From Pseudomonadota bacterium (GTDB lineage Bacteria > Pseudomonadota > Gammaproteobacteria > Burkholderiales > Gallionellaceae), in assembly GCA_021783525.1 (NCBI GenBank), contig JAJXTT010000003.1, positions 1-26,817 on the forward strand: a stretch of 26,817 nucleotides of DNA, given 5' to 3'. The notes under the pieces are model-generated. The model was not told the origin of the DNA. It saw nothing but the letters and a program-made list of their open reading frames with translations, and ran no database searches. This document shows positions 1 to 6,652 of the stretch, in pieces. Position 1 is the first letter of the stretch. The number at the start of each line of letters is the position of its first letter. The position numbers were made by a program, and so were the translations under genes.

Positions 1-32
1 CCACCGCCGATGATAACGATATCGAATTCCAT
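1..32 (-). CDS. N-terminus of an FAD-dependent (UbiH/VisC-like?) enzyme, partial
   Basis: Only the first ten codons are visible before the left edge. They read M-E-F-D-I-V-I-I-G-G, the hydrophobic beta strand and GxG start of a Rossmann FAD-binding fold. The gene is divergent from dusB. In betaproteobacteria a ubiquinone-biosynthesis FAD monooxygenase is often divergent from dusB, so that is the likeliest identity, but the fragment itself only supports a dinucleotide-binding protein. Confidence 0.5.
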   Translation of the reverse strand, partial: MEFDIVIIGG

Positions 33-95
33 GCCGAAACTTCATTTCCCGCAGAAAAATCTCCGAGCATCATAGCATGGGCAGGTTGATTAATT

Positions 96-101
96 TATAA
101 T
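96..101 (+). promoter_or_regulatory. -10 element of the dusB-fis-purH promoter
   Basis: A perfect TATAAT lies 23 bases before the dusB ATG, which would give a short leader of about 17 bases. No good -35 is found at 16-18 bases upstream, so the promoter may be weak or activator-dependent. The call rests on the -10 match and its position in the only gap before the gene. Confidence 0.45.
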
Positions 102-124
102 CGCCGCCCCCTTTGGAAATCATC

Positions 125-1132
125 ATGCAGATCGGACGCTACAAGCTCAAAAACAACCTCATCGTCGCACCCATGGCGGGCGTGACGGACCGGCCGTTCC
201 GCATGCTTTGCAAGCGCATGGGCGCCGGCATGGCGGTATCCGAGATGGTGGCATCCAATTCCCTGCTGTACGGGTCGGAAAAGACCATGCGCCGCGCCAA
301 CCACGAAGGCGAGGTCGACCCGATTTCCGTCCAGATCGTTGGCGCCGATCCCAAGATGCTGGCGCAGGCTGCGCGCTACAACGTGGATCACGGCGCGCAG
401 ATCATCGACATCAACATGGGCTGTCCGGCGAAGAAGATCTGCAACGTGATGGCCGGTTCCGCGCTGATGCAGAATGAAAAACTGGTGTCGGAGATACTGG
501 AGGCGGTGGTCGGCGCGGTGGACGTGCCGGTCACCCTGAAGATACGCACCGGCTGGGACAAGACCAACCGCAATGCGGTCAACATCGCGCGCATTGCCCA
601 ATCCAGCGGCATCCGCGCATTGGCCATTCATGGCAGGACTCGGGCCTGCGCCTATACCGGCGATGCCGAATACGACACCATCCGCGCCGTCAAGGCTGAA
701 GTGGATATCCCGGTCATCGCCAACGGCGACATCACCACGCCCGAAAAAGCCCGCTTCGTGCTGCAGCACACCGGAGCCGATGCGGTGATGATCGGCCGTG
801 CCGCACAAGGCCGTCCCTGGCTGTTCCGCGAGATCGAGCATTTCCTGCAGACAGGTGAGCACCTGCTGTCGCCGCAAGTTGGCGAAATACAGGCCGTGTT
901 GATTAGCCATCTCGATGAGCTCTATGGGTTTTATGGAGAGCATACCGGGCTGCGCGTGGCGCGCAAGCACATCTCCTGGTATACGAAGGGGTTGCCGGGG
1001 TCGGCCGTGTTTCGACACCGCATGAACCAGCTGGAGAGCGTGGACGAACAGATGCGGGCGGTGACGGATTTCTTCGAGGAACAAAAGGCAGGCAGCGAGA
1101 GACTGCTTTACGAAGGGGAGCTGGCAGCGTGA
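125..1132 (+). CDS. dusB: tRNA-dihydrouridine synthase B
   Basis: This is a 335-residue flavoenzyme that reduces uridine to dihydrouridine in the tRNA D-loop with NADPH and FMN. The N-terminus carries the Dus signature (APMAGVTDRPFR), followed by SEMVAS and the INMGCPAKKIC loop, whose cysteine is the catalytic acid in the family. Phosphate-binding glycine motifs of the TIM barrel follow (NGDI near residue 200, MIGRAAQGRPW near 225). The ATG at 125 is chosen over the in-frame TTG at 113 because GGA sits seven bases before it and DusB proteins normally begin MxIGxxxL. It is followed by fis, the conserved dusB-fis arrangement of proteobacteria. Confidence 0.96.
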   Translation: MQIGRYKLKNNLIVAPMAGVTDRPFRMLCKRMGAGMAVSEMVASNSLLYGSEKTMRRANHEGEVDPISVQIVGADPKMLAQAARYNVDHGAQIIDINMGCPAKKICNVMAGSALMQNEKLVSEILEAVVGAVDVPVTLKIRTGWDKTNRNAVNIARIAQSSGIRALAIHGRTRACAYTGDAEYDTIRAVKAEVDIPVIANGDITTPEKARFVLQHTGADAVMIGRAAQGRPWLFREIEHFLQTGEHLLSPQVGEIQAVLISHLDELYGFYGEHTGLRVARKHISWYTKGLPGSAVFRHRMNQLESVDEQMRAVTDFFEEQKAGSERLLYEGELAA

Positions 1133-1191
1133 CACCAGGTTGCATGGCAGCCTGCATGCCGGGCCGGCGCAGTGAATAACAAGGGGGCAGC

Positions 1192-1446
1192 ATGACCGAA
1201 GATTGCAGTATCAACGAGAACGACATTGCCAGGCATGTGCGCAAGGCAGTCAACGACTATTTCAAGGACCTCGGCGGCGAAGAGCCCTCGTGCGGGATAT
1301 ACGACATGGTGATCTGTTGCGCGGAAAAGCCGCTCATCGAGACCGTGTTGCACCATGCAGGCGGCAACCAGACGCGCGCCGCCGAATTGCTGGGCATCAA
1401 TCGCAATACCTTGCGCAAGAAGATGCAGGATCACCGAATCAAATAA
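1192..1446 (+). CDS. fis: Fis-family nucleoid-associated DNA-binding protein
   Basis: This is an 84-residue Fis-type protein, slightly shorter than the 98 residues of E. coli Fis. The C-terminal half is the diagnostic helix-turn-helix: PLIETVLHHAGGNQTRAAELLGINRNTLRKKM, near residues 47-78. Fis bends DNA and modulates rRNA, tRNA and global transcription. A strong purine-rich ribosome site (AAGGGGGC) precedes the ATG. It lies 59 bases after dusB and 17 bases before purH, so the three genes are probably co-transcribed. The N-terminal activation arm differs from that of enteric Fis, as is usual in betaproteobacteria. Confidence 0.93.
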   Translation: MTEDCSINENDIARHVRKAVNDYFKDLGGEEPSCGIYDMVICCAEKPLIETVLHHAGGNQTRAAELLGINRNTLRKKMQDHRIK

Positions 1447-1463
1447 TCCAGGAAAAAATCCAG

Positions 1464-3026
1464 ATGGCCATCAAACAAGCACTCATCAGCGTGTCGGACA
1501 AGTCCGGCGTCCTCGAATTTGCCCAGGGCCTGCACCAGCTTGGCGTCAAGATCTTGTCCACCGGGGGCACCGCCAAGCTGTTCGCCGACAACGGCATCCC
1601 CGTCACCGAAGTGGCAGACTACACCGGATTCCCGGAAATGCTGGACGGGCGTGTGAAGACACTGCAACCGAAAGTGCATGCCGGCATCCTGGCGCGCCGC
1701 GACCTGCCCGAGCATGTCTCCACGTTGAAGAAGCACGACATCCCGACCATCGACCTGGTGGTGGTGAACCTTTACCCGTTCGCGGCGACCATCGCCAAGC
1801 CCGGTTGCACGCTCGAAGACGCCATCGAGAACATCGACATCGGCGGGCCGGCCATGGTGCGTTCCGCGGCCAAGAACCACGCGCATGTCGCCATCGTCAC
1901 CGATCCGGCCGACTACGCGGACGTGCTGGCCGAGATGCAGACCAACCAGGGTGAAGTCTCTGCCGCCACCAAGTTCGACCTGGCGAAGAAGGCGTTCTCG
2001 CACACCGCCGCCTACGACAGCATGATCAGCAACTACCTCACCGCCATCAACAGCGATGGCAGCAAGAGCGAGTTTCCGGCACAAATCAATTTCAATTTCG
2101 CCAAAGTGCAGGAAATGCGCTACGGCGAGAATCCGCACCAGAAGGCCGCGTTCTACCGCGACCTCATCACCCTGCCGGGCGGCATTGCCGGTTACACCCA
2201 GTTGCAGGGCAAGGAACTCAGCTACAACAACATCGGCGATTCCGATGCGGCATGGGAACTGGTGAAGACCTTCGATGAACCGGCCTGCGTCATCGTCAAG
2301 CACGCCAACCCCTGCGGCGTGGCGATCGCAGACACTGCGCTGAACGCGTACAAACTGGCCTACGCCACCGACACCACCTCCGCGTTCGGCGGCATCATCG
2401 CCTTCAACCGCGAGCTGGATGCGGAGACCGCCACCCAGATCACCACCAACCAGTTCGTCGAAGTCATCATCGCGCCGAGCGCGACCGAAGCCGCGCTGAA
2501 GGTCACCGCCGCCAAGCAGAACGTGCGCGTGCTCAGCGTGCCGCTCTCCAACGCGCACAACCAGTTCGACTTCAAGCGCGTGAGCGGCGGCCTGCTGGTG
2601 CAAACGCCGGATGCACTGAACGTGCAGTCCTCGCAACTCAAGGTCGTCACCAAGGTGCAGCCCACCAGGGAACAGTTGGTTGACCTGCTGTTCGCGTGGC
2701 GCGTGGCGAAGTACGTCAAGTCCAACGCCATCGTATTCTGCAAGGATGGCCAGACGCTGGGTGTCGGCGCGGGCCAGATGAGCCGCGTGGACTCCACACG
2801 CATCGCCAGCATCAAGGCGCAGAACGCAGGCCTGAGCCTTGCCGGTTCTGTGGTGGCGTCGGATGCCTTCTTCCCGTTCCGCGATGGTTTGGATGTGCTG
2901 GCAACGGCGGGCGCGAAAGCCGTCATCCAGCCCGGTGGCTCGATGCGCGACGAGGAAGTCATTGCTGCGGCGGACGAGCATGGACTCGCTATGGTCTTCA
3001 CAGGCTACAGGCACTTCAGACACTAA
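1464..3026 (+). CDS. purH: Bifunctional AICAR formyltransferase / IMP cyclohydrolase
   Basis: This 520-residue enzyme catalyses the last two steps of IMP synthesis: formyl transfer from 10-formyl-THF to AICAR, then ring closure. The N-terminal cyclohydrolase domain (about 1-195) shows SVSDKSGV, STGGTAK and the GRVKTL-PKVHAGIL stretch. The C-terminal transformylase domain shows YGENPHQ, the catalytic Lys279-His280 in VKHANPCG, and SNAIVF near the end. The open frame continues upstream over fis, but the ATG at 1464 matches the family N-terminus (MAIKQALISVSDKSG) and has an AGGAAAAAA ribosome site. Its length is close to E. coli PurH (529). The usual His in TLHPKVHGGIL is Gln here. Confidence 0.97.
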   Translation: MAIKQALISVSDKSGVLEFAQGLHQLGVKILSTGGTAKLFADNGIPVTEVADYTGFPEMLDGRVKTLQPKVHAGILARRDLPEHVSTLKKHDIPTIDLVVVNLYPFAATIAKPGCTLEDAIENIDIGGPAMVRSAAKNHAHVAIVTDPADYADVLAEMQTNQGEVSAATKFDLAKKAFSHTAAYDSMISNYLTAINSDGSKSEFPAQINFNFAKVQEMRYGENPHQKAAFYRDLITLPGGIAGYTQLQGKELSYNNIGDSDAAWELVKTFDEPACVIVKHANPCGVAIADTALNAYKLAYATDTTSAFGGIIAFNRELDAETATQITTNQFVEVIIAPSATEAALKVTAAKQNVRVLSVPLSNAHNQFDFKRVSGGLLVQTPDALNVQSSQLKVVTKVQPTREQLVDLLFAWRVAKYVKSNAIVFCKDGQTLGVGAGQMSRVDSTRIASIKAQNAGLSLAGSVVASDAFFPFRDGLDVLATAGAKAVIQPGGSMRDEEVIAAADEHGLAMVFTGYRHFRH

Positions 3027-3035
3027 AAACATTCA

Positions 3036-3104
3036 GCCACAGAGATCACAGAGACCACAGAGAAAACCTGCTTGCTTCTCTGTGTACTCTGTGATCTCTG
3101 TGGC
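3036..3104 (+). repeat. Palindromic CACAGAGA-type repeat between purH and purD
   Basis: Two 29-base arms (3036-3064 and 3076-3104) pair at 27 of 29 positions around an 11-base loop. Each arm is itself a tandem array of three 9-mers of the form YCACAGAGA. The transcript would form a long hairpin ending 14 bases before the purD start codon. There is no T-run after it on the + strand, so it is not a classic terminator for purH. I recognise the CACAGAGA motif as a widespread dispersed repeat type in environmental bacteria; copy number here cannot be judged. Confidence 0.85.
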
Positions 3105-3118
3105 AAAAAAGGGTTGAA

Positions 3119-4390
3119 ATGAAAATATTGGTTATCGGCAACGGCGGTCGCGAGCACGCATTGGCGTGGCGCCTGGCGCAGGGCGCCAAGGTACAGAAGG
3201 TATACGTTGCACCGGGCAACGCCGGCACCGCATTGGAAGAGGGCGTGGAGAATGTCGCGATTTCTGCAATACCCGACCTCATTGAATTCGTCAAACGCGA
3301 GAACATCGAGCTCACGGTGGTCGGTCCGGAAGCGCCGCTCGCGGCGGGTGTCGTGGATGCGTTCCGCGCGGCGGGGCTGAAGATCTTCGGCCCCACCAAG
3401 GCCGCCGCGCAACTCGAATCCTCCAAGGATTTCGCCAAGCGCTTCATGACGCGCCACAATATCCCCACCGCCTTCTTCGAGACCTTTAGCGACATCGCTC
3501 AAGCCCGCGCCTATGTCGAGAAGCACGGCGCGCCCATCGTCATCAAGGCCGACGGCCTGGCCGCAGGCAAGGGCGTGGTGGTGGCGATGAGCAAGGACGA
3601 GGCGTTCGACGCCATCGACATGATGCTCTCCGACAACAAGCTCGGCAATGCCGGCGCGCGCGTGGTGATCGAAGAATTCCTCGAAGGCGAAGAAGCCAGC
3701 TTCATCGTCATGGTCGATGGCAAGAACGTGCTGGCGATGGCGACCAGCCAGGACCACAAGCGCCTGCTGGACAACGATCAAGGGCCGAATACCGGCGGCA
3801 TGGGCGCCTACTCGCCGGCGCCGGTGGTTACGCCGACGATTCATGCCAAGGTGCTGCGCGAAGTGATCCAGCCTGTGGTGCGCGGCATGGAAAGCGAGGG
3901 CATCACCTATACCGGCTTCCTGTATGCGGGACTGATGATCTCGCCGGACGGCGGTCTCAAGGTGCTGGAGTTCAACTGCCGCATGGGCGACCCCGAAACG
4001 CAGCCCATCATGCTGCGCCTGAAGAGCGACTTCGCTGCCATCGTCGAGCATGCCATCGACGGCACGCTGGACAAGATCGAAGCGGAATGGGACCGCCGCA
4101 CCGCGCTGGGCGTGGTGATGGCCGCTGCGAACTATCCCGACACGCCGCGTAAGGGCGACGTTATCACCGGCTTGCCGAAGAAGCTGGAAGACGCGCATGT
4201 GTTCCATGCCGGCACCGCCATGCAGGACGGCAAGGTGGTCACCAGCGGCGGGCGCGTGCTGTGTGTCGTTGCCCTGGGCGACATGGTGAAGCAGGCGCAG
4301 AAGCGCGCTTACGAAATCGCCGACACCATCCACTTCGACGGCGCGCAGATGCGCAGGGATATTGGGTATCGGGCGATAGGGCGGAAGTGA
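3119..4390 (+). CDS. purD: Phosphoribosylamine-glycine ligase
   Basis: This 423-residue ATP-grasp enzyme ligates glycine to phosphoribosylamine, the second step of purine synthesis. The N-terminal domain opens with VIGNGGREHALAW (residues 5-17) and contains VVGPEAPLAAG. The ATP-grasp core shows PIVIKADGLAAGKGVVVA, the EEFLEGEEASF segment, the family signature DQGPNTGGMGAYSP, and the metal-binding LEFNCRMGDPETQP loop. Length is typical of bacterial PurD. An AGGG ribosome site lies just before the ATG, directly after the palindromic repeat, so translation may be affected by that hairpin. It probably shares the purH transcript. A strong terminator follows about 115 bases downstream. Confidence 0.97.
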   Translation: MKILVIGNGGREHALAWRLAQGAKVQKVYVAPGNAGTALEEGVENVAISAIPDLIEFVKRENIELTVVGPEAPLAAGVVDAFRAAGLKIFGPTKAAAQLESSKDFAKRFMTRHNIPTAFFETFSDIAQARAYVEKHGAPIVIKADGLAAGKGVVVAMSKDEAFDAIDMMLSDNKLGNAGARVVIEEFLEGEEASFIVMVDGKNVLAMATSQDHKRLLDNDQGPNTGGMGAYSPAPVVTPTIHAKVLREVIQPVVRGMESEGITYTGFLYAGLMISPDGGLKVLEFNCRMGDPETQPIMLRLKSDFAAIVEHAIDGTLDKIEAEWDRRTALGVVMAAANYPDTPRKGDVITGLPKKLEDAHVFHAGTAMQDGKVVTSGGRVLCVVALGDMVKQAQKRAYEIADTIHFDGAQMRRDIGYRAIGRK

Positions 4391-4446
4391 TTCAAAAGGA
4401 CTGTTCCTGTAAATCTTTTTGATTTTCTAAAAGATCCAGTAGCCTT

Positions 4447-4474
4447 ATTTTAGATTTTTCGAAATATCTAAAAT
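4447..4474. repeat. AT-rich 28-bp palindrome downstream of purD
   Basis: The arms ATTTTAGAT and ATCTAAAAT flank a nearly self-complementary centre (TTTTCGAAAT), giving one mismatch over 28 bases centred on a CG. It lies between the purD stop and the terminator, in sequence much richer in AT than purD. It could be an operator, an RNA hairpin or a remnant of the inserted segment. No function can be assigned. Confidence 0.5.
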
Positions 4475-4503
4475 ATAAAGTCAGGTGTAAAAGTGTCAAT
4501 GCG

Positions 4504-4537
4504 ACGGGGAAGCAGCAATGCTTCCCCGTTTTTTTTT
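4504..4537 (+). terminator. Strong Rho-independent terminator after purD
   Basis: An 11-bp perfect stem (ACGGGGAAGCA / TGCTTCCCCGT) closes on a GCAA tetraloop and runs into nine T residues. It would end the dusB-fis-purH-purD transcript, or a transcript started in the AT-rich gap before it, and insulates the downstream island from purine-gene transcription. Confidence 0.93.
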
Positions 4538-4587
4538 GGATTGAGCATGCATGTAACACAATGTATATAAATAAAATATAATTATAT

Positions 4588-4708
4588 GTTCATATTTAAG
4601 AAATGTTCACGAATAGTGAACATGATAAAAACATGAACAATATTGCTTGATATTTTGTTCAATATTAAATATTGTTCACGTATCGTGAACGCAATAACAA
4701 TCATGAAC
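4588..4708. promoter_or_regulatory. Operator array of the AbiE-like operon: two 17-bp palindromes in a tandem duplication
   Basis: Two matching palindromes occur: GTTCACGAATAGTGAAC (4605-4621) and GTTCACGTATCGTGAAC (4674-4690), differing only in the centre. Each is flanked by outer half-sites: GTTCAT at 4588 and ATGAAC ending 4638 around the first, GTTCAA at 4657 and ATGAAC ending 4708 around the second. Outer and inner half-sites are 17-18 bases apart. The two blocks (4588-4638 and 4657-4708) align along their length, so this is a tandem duplication of about 51 bases. The second palindrome ends 19 bases before the start codon of the AbiEi-like gene. Autorepression through paired inverted repeats is known for AbiEi antitoxins; binding here is inferred. 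Confidence 0.8.
4647..4675 (+). promoter_or_regulatory. Possible sigma70 promoter of the AbiE-hsd operon
   Basis: TTGATA (4647-4652) and TATTGT (4670-4675) are separated by 17 bases. The start point would fall near 4682, the centre of the second palindrome, so a protein bound there would block initiation. The -10 match is only four of six, in very AT-rich sequence where chance matches are common. Confidence 0.4.
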
Positions 4709-4709
4709 A

Positions 4710-5768
4710 ATGGCCTTTGAGAAAGAACAAACCATTCTGCATTTGGCATTGGATGCTTTGCAGAAAACAACTGGCGTCGTTGGTCAGGCGATTACGCTTG
4801 AACCCGAAACAGCGAATGGCTGGCGAGCCGATGCGCAGATAAAGTTAGAAGCGAACGGACAGCAATATGCCTACCTGGCCGAGATCAAGCGCGTTGATCG
4901 TTTTGCGCCTCTGCACGATTTGAAAAATCGCGCAGCCAAAAATGTCGAAAATCTGCTGCTGGTGGCACCGCGTATTACGACCGAGATCGCAGAAAAATGC
5001 CGTGAGATTGACCTGCAATTTATCGATACAGCGGGCAATGCATACCTGCATCAACCTGGACTGATGGTGCTGGTGAAAGGCGAGCGCATTAAAGAAAACG
5101 AGAAACTGCCGTGGGTAACGGAAGATGCAAAAGGGAAAGGTACTGCGACAAATCTGCGCATGATTTTTGCCTTGTTGTGCAAACCGGATTTACTCAATGC
5201 TCCTTATCGAGTGATCAAGGACACTGCGGGCATTGCGCTGGGCGCTGTGGGGTGGGTGTTCTTTGATCTGGATGCACGCGGCTTTACCTTGGGAGGGAAG
5301 AATAAAGGCGGTCGCACTTTAGTGCAGCGCGAAAAACTGCTGCAGGAATGGATTACCAATTTTCCGATTAAACTGCGCCCCAAGCTGAATGCCAGGAGGT
5401 TCACGGCACCGACCCGGGACTGGTGGGCGAACGTCGATATCACTCGATACAACGCGCAATGGGGCGGCGAGGTGGCGGCGGAGAAACTGACCGGTCATCT
5501 GCGTCCTGAAACAATCACGATCTACTGGCACGCCGACGCAACGAAGAAAACTCTGACGCAGCTTGTTGCAGACAACAAGCTGCGTGCCGACCCCAAAGGA
5601 GGCATAGAAATTTTGGAGGCGTTCTGGGATTTTAAGGATGAACCAGCCATGCCGGAAACCGTGCCACCGCTGCTGGTCTACGCCGATCTGGCGGCAACTT
5701 TGGACCCGCGCAATCTGGAAACTGCCCGGATGATTTATGACGAGCACATCGCAAATCTACCGGCCTAA
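4710..5768 (+). CDS. AbiEi-like type IV antitoxin / autoregulator (PD-(D/E)XK-like plus winged helix)
   Basis: This 352-residue protein resembles the AbiEi_2 group of transcriptional regulators paired with AbiEii nucleotidyltransferases. The N-terminal part (about 25-125) looks like a PD-(D/E)XK nuclease fold: Asp41, then Glu58-Ile-Lys60, then a beta strand LLLVAPRI and the motif FIDTAGNAYL (104-113). Residues about 148-200 (RMIFALLCKPDLLNAPYRVIKDTAGIALGAVG) look like a winged helix. An in-frame TGA sits one codon upstream (4704-4706), so 4710 is the most upstream start possible, and no ribosome site is evident. The gene overlaps the next by 32 bases, and the operator palindromes lie just before it. 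Base composition is more AT-rich than the housekeeping genes. Family placement is by pattern recognition, and nuclease activity is unproven. Confidence 0.75.
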   Translation: MAFEKEQTILHLALDALQKTTGVVGQAITLEPETANGWRADAQIKLEANGQQYAYLAEIKRVDRFAPLHDLKNRAAKNVENLLLVAPRITTEIAEKCREIDLQFIDTAGNAYLHQPGLMVLVKGERIKENEKLPWVTEDAKGKGTATNLRMIFALLCKPDLLNAPYRVIKDTAGIALGAVGWVFFDLDARGFTLGGKNKGGRTLVQREKLLQEWITNFPIKLRPKLNARRFTAPTRDWWANVDITRYNAQWGGEVAAEKLTGHLRPETITIYWHADATKKTLTQLVADNKLRADPKGGIEILEAFWDFKDEPAMPETVPPLLVYADLAATLDPRNLETARMIYDEHIANLPA

Positions 5769-6633
5769 GGCCGATCGCCCCATCGACCCGACTGCAAGGC
5801 GGGTGATCATGAGTGTTCTGCACGCAGCGCAGGCACTGGGGTTGCCGCTGCTATTGGTTGGGGCAACGGCGCGCATCATCCTGCTCGAAAATGTGTATGG
5901 CCTTAACCCGGGGCGAGCTACCCGCGATGTCGATTTTGCCTTTGCGATGGATGACTGGAAACAATTCGACGAGCTGAAACAATACCTGGTGCAAAACTCG
6001 CAGTGCACCACCGACAGCAAGATCACCCAACGGTTGTATATGAAACTGGAAGGCCTTGAGCGCCCATACAAAGTTGACCTGATTCCGTTTGGCGGCATCG
6101 AGCATGAATCGAATCAGATTGCATGGCCGCCCGATAAAAGCTTCGTCATGAATGTGGCGGGATATCAGGACGCGCTGAGCGCGGCCGTTCAAGTGGAAAT
6201 AGCGGAAGGAACGATCATTAACGTGGCCTCGTTGCCCGGCATCGCGATCCTGAAGGTGTTTGCATGGGCAGACCGGGGGCACGAAGATCCCAAGGACGCA
6301 CTTGATCTTGCATCCCTCCTCGGTGATTATCCTGCAGCAGGAAATCTGGAGCGCATCTACGAAGACGCCACGGATGCGCTGGAAGCCGCCGGCTACGATG
6401 TCGAGCTTGCCGGCGCATGGCTGCTGGGGCGGGATGCTGCACACATGGCATTACCTGAAACGCTCGCGGGTCTTGTCGATATATTGAATGGAAACAAGAG
6501 ACGACGCCTGCTTGAAGATATGGCCCGAACATTCAGGGGCAAGGATGATCCCGTAGGCTATGCAACCCGCCTGCTGGACCAATTTGCCTCAGGCCTGACG
6601 TGGGCGCCAGACATTGCGCCCGAACCGCATTAA
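5737..6633 (+). CDS. AbiEii-like nucleotidyltransferase toxin
   Basis: This is a 298-residue protein of the nucleotidyltransferase fold. It has the GA motif of the first helix (LLLVGATAR, Gly42), the catalytic pair Asp64-x-Asp66 in TRDVDFAF, and a third acidic residue Asp114 in YKVDLIPF. Downstream come Lys173 and Asp187 in ILKVFAWADRG-(x)-DPKDALDL, the spacing expected of AbiEii enzymes. Related type IV toxins (AbiEii, MenT) transfer nucleotides and stop growth, some by modifying tRNA. The start at 5737 overlaps the AbiEi-like gene by 32 bases, which couples translation of the pair and supports the toxin-antitoxin reading. hsdM starts 19 bases after its stop with no terminator between. Confidence 0.82.
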   Translation: MTSTSQIYRPKADRPIDPTARRVIMSVLHAAQALGLPLLLVGATARIILLENVYGLNPGRATRDVDFAFAMDDWKQFDELKQYLVQNSQCTTDSKITQRLYMKLEGLERPYKVDLIPFGGIEHESNQIAWPPDKSFVMNVAGYQDALSAAVQVEIAEGTIINVASLPGIAILKVFAWADRGHEDPKDALDLASLLGDYPAAGNLERIYEDATDALEAAGYDVELAGAWLLGRDAAHMALPETLAGLVDILNGNKRRRLLEDMARTFRGKDDPVGYATRLLDQFASGLTWAPDIAPEPH

Positions 6634-6652
6634 CGAACAACAAGAAGAACCC

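Noticed and set aside
1203..1463. Upstream extension of the purH frame across fis
   Set aside because: It is out-of-frame fis sequence; purH has its own ATG and ribosome site at 1464.
1431..3032. 533-codon open frame opposite purH
   Set aside because: Shadow frame; purH carries all family motifs on the + strand.
3036..3104. CRISPR-like array or terminator
   Set aside because: The units are contiguous 9-mers in a palindrome without spacers, and no T-run follows on the + strand.
4582..4770. 62-codon - strand frame over the operator region
   Set aside because: It lies within the AT-rich palindromic control region, lacks a ribosome site and has no recognisable domain.
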